DNA from: Caldifarciminota bacterium 4484_18
GTDB taxonomy: Bacteria; Hydrothermota; UBA3073; NMUJ01
NCBI GenBank assembly: GCA_002256535.1
Contig: NMUJ01000051.1
Coordinates: forward strand, 1-6,724
Length of the DNA stretch: 6,724 nt
Reading direction: 5' to 3'
The notes under the pieces are model-generated. The model saw only the letters and a list, made by a program, of their open reading frames with translations, did no database searches and had not been told where the DNA came from. Of the stretch, positions 1-6,229 are shown piece by piece. Position numbers and translations under genes: made by a program. Positions within the stretch are counted from its first letter, which is position 1. Each line of letters begins with the position of its first letter.

Positions 1-231
1 ACTTCATTGAATATCATAGAATTCATACGTAACAGTAAACGTATGGGTAAGACGATAGTATTTTCAACACACGTGATGCGTGAAGCCGAACGTCTATGTG
101 ACCGTATCGGTATAATACATGAGGGTAGGATCATCAAAGTAGGTACACTTGAGGGATGGCGTCAGGAGACGGGGTTGCACGATCTTGAGGATATATTTGT
201 TGAGTTCGTGAAGCGTGATGAAACGCATTAG
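1..231 (+). CDS. ABC transporter ATP-binding protein, C-terminal fragment (NatA type)
   Basis: This is the last 76 codons of an ATPase subunit that energises an ABC exporter at the inner face of the membrane. The frame is open from base 1, so the gene starts outside the window; the TTG at 7 is not its start. The visible part contains the H-loop (IVFSTHVMREAERLCDRIG, with the switch histidine in STH) followed by the usual IIHEGRII strand and a short C-terminal tail. Walker A, signature and Walker B motifs must lie upstream. The stop (TAG at 229-231) lies inside the start of the next gene, an ABC-2 permease, so the two are translationally coupled and surely form one transporter. The STHVM-EAE-LCDRI pattern and an ABC-2 partner fit the NatA/YhaQ family (sodium or drug export). 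The substrate cannot be told from this sequence. Confidence 0.9.
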   Translation, partial: TSLNIIEFIRNSKRMGKTIVFSTHVMREAERLCDRIGIIHEGRIIKVGTLEGWRQETGLHDLEDIFVEFVKRDETH

Positions 232-1414
232 GATAGTGTTTCAGAAAGAGGTACGTGACCTGATACGTGACCGACGTACACTATACTCGTTGGTGGTGTT
301 GCCGTTACTTATATATCCGGTATTCATCGGTGGTATACAGAAGGTTATATCACGGATGGTTATGCGTGAAGCTACCACGGTGGTAGATGTAGGTATAGTT
401 GGTAAAACACATGCAGCTAAGTTATGGAATTACCTGCAAGCGGAGCCATTACTGAGGTGGATAGAGGTTGAGGATACTATTGCACCGATTGAGGATAAAG
501 AGGTAGAGGCGATAATCAAGATACCGGAGGGGTTTGAGGTGCAACTCGATAAGGGTGTAACAAGTGAGGTGAAGATATTCTATACCAATACAAGGTTTAA
601 GTCACAAGCAGCTGCAGGTAGGGTGAAAGATGTGCTCGACCGCTACCGTAAGGATTACGTGAATAAGGTGTTGCAGGGGAAAGGGGTTGACACCAGAGTG
701 CTTGAGCCATTCGCTGTCACCAAACGAGATATCACACCAAAGAAGCGTGCAGGTATGTTTGTGCTGGGGATGATGGTCCCCTATGTGTTTATTATAATGA
801 TGATGACAGGTGCAATGCATACAGCAACCGATATAACAGCAGGTGAGAAGGAGCGTGGTACACTTGAGACTATACTGACGGCACCACTTACGAGGACGGA
901 ACTGCTGTTGGGTAAGTGGCTATCTGTGCTGGTTTTTGCATTGGTGACGGGTATGTTGGCGGTGATCGGGTTGGTGGTTGCGATCAAGTTTAGGCTTACA
1001 CCTATGGGTAACATTCCAGGTACGGAACAGATGGGGTTCTACATATCGCCGGGTGCTGCTGGCCTGATACTGGTGTTGGTGGTACCACTTGCGACATTCC
1101 TTGCATCACTGTTGATAACTGTATCGATAATCGCCAAAAGTTACAGGGAGGCACAAACATATGCCAGCATAATAATGATGGTGGTTATATTTCCGGCGAT
1201 GGTGTCGATGTTACCCATAGATTTGACGTTACGACCTAAAATAGCCGCTATACCGATACTTAACTTTGTGTTGGCGATGAAACAACTGATAATGGGGGAG
1301 TTCGAATTACATGGGATTTTGATGACGTTTGGCTTCCTATGTATGTGGGCGATGATCATGTTCATACTGGCGTATAACGTATTTCGTAGGGAAGAGGTAT
1401 TGTTCAGGCTATGA
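218..1414 (+). CDS. ABC-2 type transporter permease (NatB-like)
   Basis: This is the integral membrane subunit paired with the ATPase just upstream. The start is ATG 218, with GTG 215 directly before it as an alternative; either overlaps the ATPase stop, and no strong ribosome site is visible. In numbering from GTG 215 (399 residues), a cytoplasmic amphipathic start (FQKEVRDLIRDRRTLYS, 9-25) leads into a first membrane segment at about 23-45. An extracytoplasmic domain follows at about 50-178. Then come five or six hydrophobic segments (about 180-201, 230-257, 281-306, 315-333, 345-358, 367-389). The family signature TAGEKERGTLETILTAPLTR lies at 208-227, after the second segment, as in NatB/YhaP proteins. 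Length is normal for NatB. The protein probably exports Na+ or a small organic compound, but the substrate is inferred only from family. The stop overlaps the mtnA start by 4 bases (ATGA). Confidence 0.9.
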   Translation: MKRIRIVFQKEVRDLIRDRRTLYSLVVLPLLIYPVFIGGIQKVISRMVMREATTVVDVGIVGKTHAAKLWNYLQAEPLLRWIEVEDTIAPIEDKEVEAIIKIPEGFEVQLDKGVTSEVKIFYTNTRFKSQAAAGRVKDVLDRYRKDYVNKVLQGKGVDTRVLEPFAVTKRDITPKKRAGMFVLGMMVPYVFIIMMMTGAMHTATDITAGEKERGTLETILTAPLTRTELLLGKWLSVLVFALVTGMLAVIGLVVAIKFRLTPMGNIPGTEQMGFYISPGAAGLILVLVVPLATFLASLLITVSIIAKSYREAQTYASIIMMVVIFPAMVSMLPIDLTLRPKIAAIPILNFVLAMKQLIMGEFELHGILMTFGFLCMWAMIMFILAYNVFRREEVLFRL

Positions 1415-2193
1415 GGTTAGCATTCGATACAGTTAAATGGGAGGATGGGCGTTTGATTGTGTTGGACCAGACGCAGCTACCAAATAGAGTCGTGTATCGT
1501 GAGTTGAAAGATGTGAACGCAGTAGCTACCGCTATCAAGCAGCTGGTGATACGAGGTGCACCGCTCATCGGTGTAGTCGCTGCGTATGGGGTGGCGGTTG
1601 CAGCTTATCAAGCGAATACTAAAGAGGAGATTATCGCAGCAATCGCTAAATTACGGGAGACACGTCCAACGGCATATAACCTGTTCTATGCGATGGATTT
1701 GATGCGTAGGATATTGGATGAATACGATGAGCTCGAACCCTTACGGGATGAAATCTTACAGTGTGCACGTAAATTGCATGAGGAAGATAGACAGATATGC
1801 GATATGATTGGTGAGCATGGTGAGCCGTTGATATCTGATGGTGCGCGTGTGCTTACACATTGTAATGCGGGTGCATTGGCGACCACGGGTATAGGGACGG
1901 CGCTTGCCCCCATATACAAGAGTTGGGAGAGGGGTAAATCATTGCATGTGTATGTGGGTGAGACACGGCCTGCTTTACAGGGGGCACGGCTTACGGGGTG
2001 GGAGTTGATGCAAACCGGTATACCAGTGACGTTGGTGGTTGATAACGTACGTGGGTATATGTTTGAGAAAGATATGATCGACATGGTAATCATAGGTGCA
2101 GATAGGATAACAAAGAATGGTGATGTGGTCAACAAGATAGGGTCGTACGAGATAGCGGTACTGGCTAAACATCACAATATTCCATTCTCGTGA
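1411..2193 (+). CDS. mtnA: S-methyl-5-thioribose-1-phosphate isomerase, C-terminally truncated
   Basis: MtnA converts 5-methylthioribose-1-phosphate to methylthioribulose-1-phosphate in the cytosolic methionine salvage pathway. Recognisable family blocks in order: RGAPLIGVVAAYG (48-60), RPTAYNLFYAMD (85-96), LTHCNAGALATTGIGTALAP (148-167) with the catalytic cysteine C151, ETRPALQGARLTGWEL (184-199), and IIGADRITKNGDVVNKIGSY (227-246) with the catalytic aspartate D231. The ATG at 1411 overlaps the permease stop by 4 bases. The protein ends at residue 260 with HHNIPFS and two consecutive stops (TGA TAA). Family members are about 340-350 residues and normally continue IPF-YVAAP-STFD and then a substrate-binding C-terminal block with an NPAFDVTP-like sequence. 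Both catalytic residues are kept, but about 85 residues are missing, so activity is doubtful. The cut coincides with the start of a gene that has lost its own 5' end (see findings). Confidence 0.9.
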   Translation: MRLAFDTVKWEDGRLIVLDQTQLPNRVVYRELKDVNAVATAIKQLVIRGAPLIGVVAAYGVAVAAYQANTKEEIIAAIAKLRETRPTAYNLFYAMDLMRRILDEYDELEPLRDEILQCARKLHEEDRQICDMIGEHGEPLISDGARVLTHCNAGALATTGIGTALAPIYKSWERGKSLHVYVGETRPALQGARLTGWELMQTGIPVTLVVDNVRGYMFEKDMIDMVIIGADRITKNGDVVNKIGSYEIAVLAKHHNIPFS

Positions 2194-4265
2194 TAAACTC
2201 CAGCTTAGTACGTGTATATGCACCTATACATGAGGTGAAGCTAACCCGTGACGTGGAGCTTGCAGCAGTGTTTAAGGATAGCTTTGATTTAATCGTCAAA
2301 TCGTATGTGGAGATACCACCTTATCCGTACAGGGTGATCATTGAGGATATGGAGCAGGAGATCCTATCCCGTAAGGATGGGTACCATTCATTTGATGGGT
2401 TTGTTGACACATTTACCCAGATAGCGGTTAACCACACACATATTGCGGTGCTCGACACTATTGGATGGAGTTACGAAGGTCGCCCTATACTGGTGATGAA
2501 GCTGTCAGATAATCCACAGGTTGATGAACATGAACCCGCGATACTGTTTGTGGGGCTACATCATGCACGTGAATGGCCGTCACTGGAGATTGTGCTGTTC
2601 TTTGCTGATACGTTGACGCAAGCGTATGGGTATGATGGTTTGATCACTGAATTGATAAACTCGTGTGAGGTTTACCTTTTGCCATGCCTCAACCCCGACG
2701 GTTATGTGTACTGTCACGATGAAGGACACGATTGGCGTAAGAATCGCCACTATTTTGAGGAGTTTGACACATGCGGGGTGGATTTGAATCGCAACTATGG
2801 GGGTGCAACCAACGGTGATTACGAAGGTGATTGGGGTAGCATCGTCTCGTGGGCGGTTAGCCATTACCCTGCAAGTCATACCTACACGGGTGAAGCACCG
2901 TTTAGTGAACTTGAAACACAAGCTTTGCGTGATTTGATACTACAAGAGGATTTCGTATTTGCGATCACTTACCACACGTATGGTGAGATGGTAATCTGGC
3001 CGTGGGGTTATACATTTGAGTGTGCACCTGACTCCACGATACTGGAGGATATAGGTTACGGGATGGCATCCCGTATAACGTGTCAATCAGGTTACGGTAC
3101 ATACACAGCACAACAGTCGTCCATGTTGTATCCCACGAGTGGTGATATGTGTGATTGGGTGTACGGGTATTCGCTCTATCTGAGGGGGTACCCTACATTC
3201 CCGTATACGGTAGAGGCATGTGCGGAGTTTCATCCACCTGCGGGATGTATTCACCAAGTTGTGCGTGAGAACTTTGATGCTGCAGTGTACGTGATGGCTG
3301 TTGCCGATAGTATACAGGGGTTACGTGTACCGTGGATAGTAAGTCCAGTGATTACAGGTATGGATTATGAGGATACGATACTTACTGTGGAGTGGTATCC
3401 ACCCGTACCGGGGTACCGTTATGCGCTGGAGAAGAGTGTTGGTTGGCCATGGCATATCGATAGCGCTGAATCTGAAACTAACTGGTGGGTAAGTAATGGA
3501 TTCGTACGGTCGGGTGATCGAAGCTATTCAGGTAGCTATAGCTATTTTTCGAACCTCAACGAATACTCAGCTGAGCATACACATTGGATGGTAACCCCTA
3601 TAGCGTTTCCGGTCGATACGTCCGACACTGTAACGTTCGCTATATGGTATGATATCGAATACCTGTATGATCGTGGGTTTTTTGAGGTATCCACAAATGG
3701 TAGGGAATGGTATGTTATCGACGACTTTACGGGTAGTTCGGAGGGATGGGAGGTTAAATCCTATCCACTGCGGGATTATGCGGGTAAGTCAATTTACTTG
3801 AGGTTCAGGTACACAGTCGACACGTATGTATTTGGGGAAGGTATGTATGTTGATGATATAAAGCTCAAACGTCCCGATACCGTGGTGACCATCGATACGT
3901 GTATAACTGATACAGTTTATAGGTTTGTGGTCACACCAGGTACTTACTACCTGCGTGTACGTGGTGAAGGTACAAGAGGGTGGGGTGACTGGAGTGCTTG
4001 GTATCGTGTTACGACAGAAACCGGTATCGCATCGTATAGTGTTAAGGGATGGCATGTACGAGCTAATATCGTTACGAATGTGTTGGAAATACAGCATGCA
4101 GGTGATGTTAAGTTGAGTATGTTCGATATCATGGGTAGGAGGGTGTATGAGATGCAGCTCGATGGCCGTGGGGTAACGAAAATATCGGTTAGAAATCTAC
4201 CACCGGGTGTATACTTCATACACGATATGAACGGTACTACACAACGTATTGCTGTTGTTAGATGA
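2190..4265 (+). CDS. Exported M14 zinc carboxypeptidase with MAM-like and C-terminal sorting-type domains; 5' end missing
   Basis: This is a 691-residue frame for a metallocarboxypeptidase that would cut residues from protein C-termini outside the cell. Residues 5-55 (SLVRVYAP...YRVIIEDME) look like the propeptide. The M14 domain spans about 65-375. Its zinc ligands are H125 and E128 (HHAREW) and H262 (ITYHTYGEM). R127 is in the same motif, N200-R201 (DLNRNYG) would bind the substrate carboxylate, and E342 (YTVEACAEF) is the general base, so the active site is complete. Residues about 410-558 resemble the MAM/immune-inhibitor-A beta domain (EVSTNGREWYVI, GMYVDDIKL). Residues about 628-691 (LSMFDIMGRRVYEMQ, NLPPGVYFI) resemble type IX secretion sorting or FlgD-like tails. 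The only possible start, GTG 2190, has no ribosome site and gives MINSSLVRVYAP with no signal peptide; a stop lies eight codons upstream. The real start was probably lost at the junction with mtnA. The stop overlaps the next gene by 4 bases. Confidence 0.88.
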   Translation: MINSSLVRVYAPIHEVKLTRDVELAAVFKDSFDLIVKSYVEIPPYPYRVIIEDMEQEILSRKDGYHSFDGFVDTFTQIAVNHTHIAVLDTIGWSYEGRPILVMKLSDNPQVDEHEPAILFVGLHHAREWPSLEIVLFFADTLTQAYGYDGLITELINSCEVYLLPCLNPDGYVYCHDEGHDWRKNRHYFEEFDTCGVDLNRNYGGATNGDYEGDWGSIVSWAVSHYPASHTYTGEAPFSELETQALRDLILQEDFVFAITYHTYGEMVIWPWGYTFECAPDSTILEDIGYGMASRITCQSGYGTYTAQQSSMLYPTSGDMCDWVYGYSLYLRGYPTFPYTVEACAEFHPPAGCIHQVVRENFDAAVYVMAVADSIQGLRVPWIVSPVITGMDYEDTILTVEWYPPVPGYRYALEKSVGWPWHIDSAESETNWWVSNGFVRSGDRSYSGSYSYFSNLNEYSAEHTHWMVTPIAFPVDTSDTVTFAIWYDIEYLYDRGFFEVSTNGREWYVIDDFTGSSEGWEVKSYPLRDYAGKSIYLRFRYTVDTYVFGEGMYVDDIKLKRPDTVVTIDTCITDTVYRFVVTPGTYYLRVRGEGTRGWGDWSAWYRVTTETGIASYSVKGWHVRANIVTNVLEIQHAGDVKLSMFDIMGRRVYEMQLDGRGVTKISVRNLPPGVYFIHDMNGTTQRIAVVR

Positions 4266-4807
4266 GAACAACCCATGTGAGGTGTAACCCCTATTTGTTG
4301 AGTCTAATCGCAATAATTGTGGGGTTGGGGGGTTGGGTTGCATTTTACAGGGTGTATGGTGGTAGGCTAATCGACATGTTTGTGGAAGCTGGTAACACGC
4401 TTAATGTCTGGCATATGGTGGGCGGTATAATCTTCATAATTGTTACCGTACCGATACATGAGCTATTGCATGTGGTGATAGCGTGTAGGTTTGTACCACT
4501 TAGTAACGTACATATCAAACCCGGTATAATTGCATGGCAATGTCGGGTGGATAAACCCCTATCACGTAAGCAGTTCATCCTATACGCATTGTTTCCAGGT
4601 ATGGTGCTATCGGGGGGTGGAGTTGTGGGCTTCTTTGTGGTTGGCTCACCATATATAAAATTACTATCTGTGATACTTTGTATAATCGGTATTGCGGGTG
4701 CTACAGGTGACGTGTGGTTCACAATACAGGTGATGAGGTTACCGCATAACGTACGTATAATTGATGAGGGTATAGGGTTGAGGATATTGGGTAGTGAAAG
4801 AGAATGA
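4262..4807 (+). CDS. Membrane zincin-type putative metallopeptidase (DUF3267-like)
   Basis: This is a 181-residue integral membrane protein. Hydrophobic segments lie at about 10-30, 50-65, 105-125 and 130-148. The HELLH motif at 66-70, at the end of the second segment (VTVPIHELLHVVIACRF), is the HExxH zinc-binding motif. A later GATGDVW block (146-152) supplies D150, a likely third metal ligand. It is followed by PHNVRIIDEG, which matches the end of DUF3267 'putative zincin peptidase' proteins. The order HExxH, then a P-SRKQF-like segment (residues 99-105), then the GD motif is typical of that family. No substrate is known for the family; cleavage of a membrane or exported protein is inferred from the motifs only. 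The start ATG 4262 overlaps the carboxypeptidase stop (ATGA), so the two are probably translated together. The stop lies 11 bases from the end of the convergent gene. Confidence 0.8.
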   Translation: MRTTHVRCNPYLLSLIAIIVGLGGWVAFYRVYGGRLIDMFVEAGNTLNVWHMVGGIIFIIVTVPIHELLHVVIACRFVPLSNVHIKPGIIAWQCRVDKPLSRKQFILYALFPGMVLSGGGVVGFFVVGSPYIKLLSVILCIIGIAGATGDVWFTIQVMRLPHNVRIIDEGIGLRILGSERE

Positions 4808-4818
4808 CACAGGTTGCG

Positions 4819-5664
4819 CTATTTAAGCTGCTCCTGGAGTTTACTCTCCAGCAACGGTATGGCATCAGGTGTGAGCAGGTAATTCGCTATTTTTGCCCAT
4901 GTAGCAAGTGATGGCTTGTAAGGTTTGTACCGGTGTTGTAACTTTTCGATATATTCGGGTGCTTTCAACCTAAAATTTATTGCGGGTAGGTGGTAGATCT
5001 CGTCGATGAATGATAGTAACCACAACTTTTCTTGTGATTCATCCTGTATGTAACCCATGGGTAGGTGCACCTTTATGTGGTCAAGCATACGTTCAGCTAT
5101 ATGCTCCTTTTGTGAGTCAAACACCTCTGGTGGTAACTGTCTTATCCTCTGGAGGGCTCTATCGATACCTGCAAACCTCGTAACCTGACCTGCTGCGTGT
5201 GGGTGTGGTGGTATCAAACATGGGGTGTAATCATCCAGCACACGGAGCTGATGGGGTTGCAAGATGCTCTCGACCTCATGTGCAAGCTGTGCTATGCTAT
5301 CGTAATATGTTACCTGTAGCTGATGTATTGTGTGTTCAACCTTATGTACATGCGATTTGAGGGCGGGTGGGATGGGGTCACCTTTTACGAGAATATGTTT
5401 TAGCTCATTCAGCAGATTTAGCAGATCGGATTGATAGGGTTGAAGCTCATTAACCAGCTTATCTTGTAACTTAGCTGCAGTACGTGCTCTATCCGCGATA
5501 AACTGCAACTGAAATGTGTCGAGCTCCAACCCATTAATGAGGTTGAGCAATTGTATCTGGTGGGTGAGTGTCTTGAGTTCCTCCATAAATGTTGGTTGTG
5601 CAGATAAAACCTGTACCACCAGTATAGCCAGATAGAGGCCAAGATTCAACCGATATCGCCACAT
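4819..5664 (-). CDS. Exported helical protein, CpxP/Spy-like in appearance, function unknown
   Basis: This is a 281-residue protein read from ATG 5664, chosen because GGGAGG (5669-5674) lies four bases before it; a GTG at 5676 in the same frame has no such support. A signal peptide is clear: MWRYRLNLGLYLAILVVQVLSA, with cleavage likely after A22 before QPT. The mature part is nearly all helix and rich in Q, L and H. Residues 40-147 hold two long helical stretches (LELDTFQLQFIADRARTAAK; HKVEHTIHQLQVTYYDSIAQ) ending in ESILQPHQLRVLDDY (132-146). This resembles the LTxxQ-type helical hairpin of periplasmic CpxP/Spy/heavy-metal-resistance proteins. A PCLIPP motif (148-153) with a single cysteine follows, then a less typical C-terminal helical region rich in aromatic residues. 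Such proteins act as periplasmic chaperones or metal sensors, but this assignment rests on appearance only. It is transcribed alone, convergent with the zincin gene. Confidence 0.75.
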   Translation of the reverse strand: MWRYRLNLGLYLAILVVQVLSAQPTFMEELKTLTHQIQLLNLINGLELDTFQLQFIADRARTAAKLQDKLVNELQPYQSDLLNLLNELKHILVKGDPIPPALKSHVHKVEHTIHQLQVTYYDSIAQLAHEVESILQPHQLRVLDDYTPCLIPPHPHAAGQVTRFAGIDRALQRIRQLPPEVFDSQKEHIAERMLDHIKVHLPMGYIQDESQEKLWLLSFIDEIYHLPAINFRLKAPEYIEKLQHRYKPYKPSLATWAKIANYLLTPDAIPLLESKLQEQLK

Positions 5665-5668
5665 CTTA

Positions 5669-5674
5669 CCTCCC
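5669..5674 (-). promoter_or_regulatory. Ribosome binding site that sets the start of the exported helical protein
   Basis: GGGAGG on the minus strand, followed by TAAG and ATG (5664). This decides for ATG 5664 over the in-frame GTG at 5676. A TATATAA stretch at about 5680-5687 just upstream could be its -10 region, which would give a very short leader; no convincing -35 is seen. Confidence 0.6.
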
Positions 5675-5723
5675 ACTTATATAAAGACGTAACATGTGGG
5701 TTATAAGTTGGATAGTCCCTCAC

Positions 5724-5739
5724 ACCGTTCTGAAACGGT
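5724..5739. repeat. Short perfect inverted repeat (ACCGTT-CTGA-AACGGT)
   Basis: Six-base arms with a four-base loop lie in the gap between the divergent genes, 15 bases upstream of the -35 box of the rightward promoter. On the plus strand it is followed by TTTCTT, so it could be an operator or a weak leftover terminator. The sequence alone does not decide between these. Confidence 0.4.
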
Positions 5740-5753
5740 TTCTTGAAGTGAAG

Positions 5754-5782
5754 TTGACTTTTGCTTTTCTTTGCTATATATT
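5754..5782 (+). promoter_or_regulatory. Sigma-70-like promoter for the two small genes at the right end
   Basis: TTGACT (5754-5759) and TATATT (5777-5782) are separated by exactly 17 bases, the optimal spacing for a housekeeping sigma factor. The expected transcription start is near 5789, giving a leader of about 100 bases before the ATG at 5890. It is the best promoter-like element in the window. In the integron reading it would hold the place of a cassette promoter. Confidence 0.6.
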
Positions 5783-5889
5783 ATGTAACACTATGCAAAA
5801 CAACTCACATATACTACTTTTTGGGGTGTATTTGAACAGTTTGAATATGGACATTAGGCGAAAATTACTTTACTTAAGGAGGTATAAAA

Positions 5890-6173
5890 ATGGAAAGAGA
5901 AAAAAGTGGTGAATCAATAGAGGAAGCAATTATAGTCGAAAGTATAGCTGCGGAGAAAGTATAGCTGCGGAGTACGAATATCTTGAGAGAAAATTTGGAG
6001 AGCGTGGGAAAAATTGGGAACTGGATACGCAGTCCCTTGTTAAAAAGGGTAACAAATATTACGATAGAATAGACTTGAAGCTTTTTTCGTCTAACACGAT
6101 GCAGTGGTTCGCTTACGTTCACCCAAATGCTACCGTCAACCTTATATTTCGCCAAGGTATTACCTATTATTGA
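5890..6173 (+). pseudogene. Small gene of unknown function, frameshifted by a 17-bp tandem duplication
   Basis: ATG 5890 has a strong ribosome site (AAGGAGG, 5877-5883). As it stands, translation gives 24 residues (MEREKSGESIEEAIIVESIA...) and stops at TAG 5962-5964. A 17-base unit is present twice in tandem (5938-5954 and 5955-5971). With one copy removed, the frame runs on for 88 codons to three consecutive stops (TGA TGA TAG, 6171-6179). The restored protein reads IVESIAAEYEYLERKFGERG, then WELDTQSLVKKGNKYYDRIDLKL, and is charged and looks like a compact alpha-beta cytosolic protein. I do not recognise the family. The last 28 or so residues run through the putative attC segment and look less natural. 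The leader closely resembles that of the restriction gene downstream, so the two were probably cassettes or operon partners. Confidence 0.6.
5938..5972 (+). repeat. 17-bp tandem direct duplication
   Basis: GAAAGTATAGCTGCGGA occurs twice head to tail (5938-5954, 5955-5971), and the match extends one base further (G5972). Seventeen is not a multiple of three, so the duplication shifts the reading frame of the gene it lies in and brings a TAG into frame. Confidence 0.97.
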
Positions 6174-6211
6174 TGATAGGCGGGGCTTCGCATGCCCGCC
6201 AAACGTTAAGC
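6089..6211 (+). other. Possible integron attC recombination site
   Basis: The segment begins with GTCTAAC (6089-6095), a full match to the R'' core box RYYYAAC. It ends with GTTAAGC (6205-6211), a full match to the R' box GTTRRRY. The 123-base span is within the attC range and close to the length of Vibrio repeat sites. Inside are a GC-rich hairpin (6179-6200, arms GGCGGG and CCCGCC) and a smaller one (ACCTT 6139-6143, AAGGT 6154-6158). As expected for a cassette boundary, the next gene starts 18 bases after the right box, and the previous frame runs into the left box. Against it, the inner L'' and L' boxes do not pair well, and no integrase gene is in view. Confidence 0.4.
6179..6200. repeat. 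GC-rich hairpin between the two right-end genes
   Basis: A six-base stem (GGCGGG 6179-6184, CCCGCC 6195-6200) encloses a ten-base loop with the sequence GCTTCGCATG. It begins at the end of the triple stop and is not followed by a T run, so it is a poor intrinsic terminator. It is better explained as part of the attC-like structure, or as a translational spacer. Confidence 0.6.
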
Positions 6212-6216
6212 ACCAT

Positions 6217-6222
6217 AGGAGG
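6217..6222 (+). promoter_or_regulatory. Ribosome binding site of the restriction gene
   Basis: AGGAGG stands seven bases before ATG 6230 and sets that start in preference to the in-frame GTG at 6104. The site and the following ATAAAAATG nearly repeat those before ATG 5890. Confidence 0.8.
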
Positions 6223-6229
6223 AATAAAA

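Noticed and set aside
1686..2135. 149-codon minus-strand frame inside mtnA
   Set aside because: It is antisense to a strongly conserved gene, and its Ser/Pro/Ile-rich translation has no recognisable motif.
3947..4276. Minus-strand and alternative plus-strand frames in the C-terminal part of the peptidase gene
   Set aside because: They overlap the well-supported beta domains of the peptidase and show no start signals or motifs.
4805..4830. Terminator between the convergent zincin and exported-protein genes
   Set aside because: The 11-base gap holds no stem followed by a T run; no terminator can be supported here.
5694..5912. 72-codon plus-strand frame across the intergenic region
   Set aside because: It starts without a ribosome site, covers the promoter and the ribosome site of the next gene, and its sequence looks random; it is taken as non-coding.
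6104..6229. N-terminal extension of the restriction gene from GTG 6104
   Set aside because: It would run through the attC-like segment and the hairpin. ATG 6230 has an excellent AGGAGG site and gives the natural start MSSKLIELFRD.
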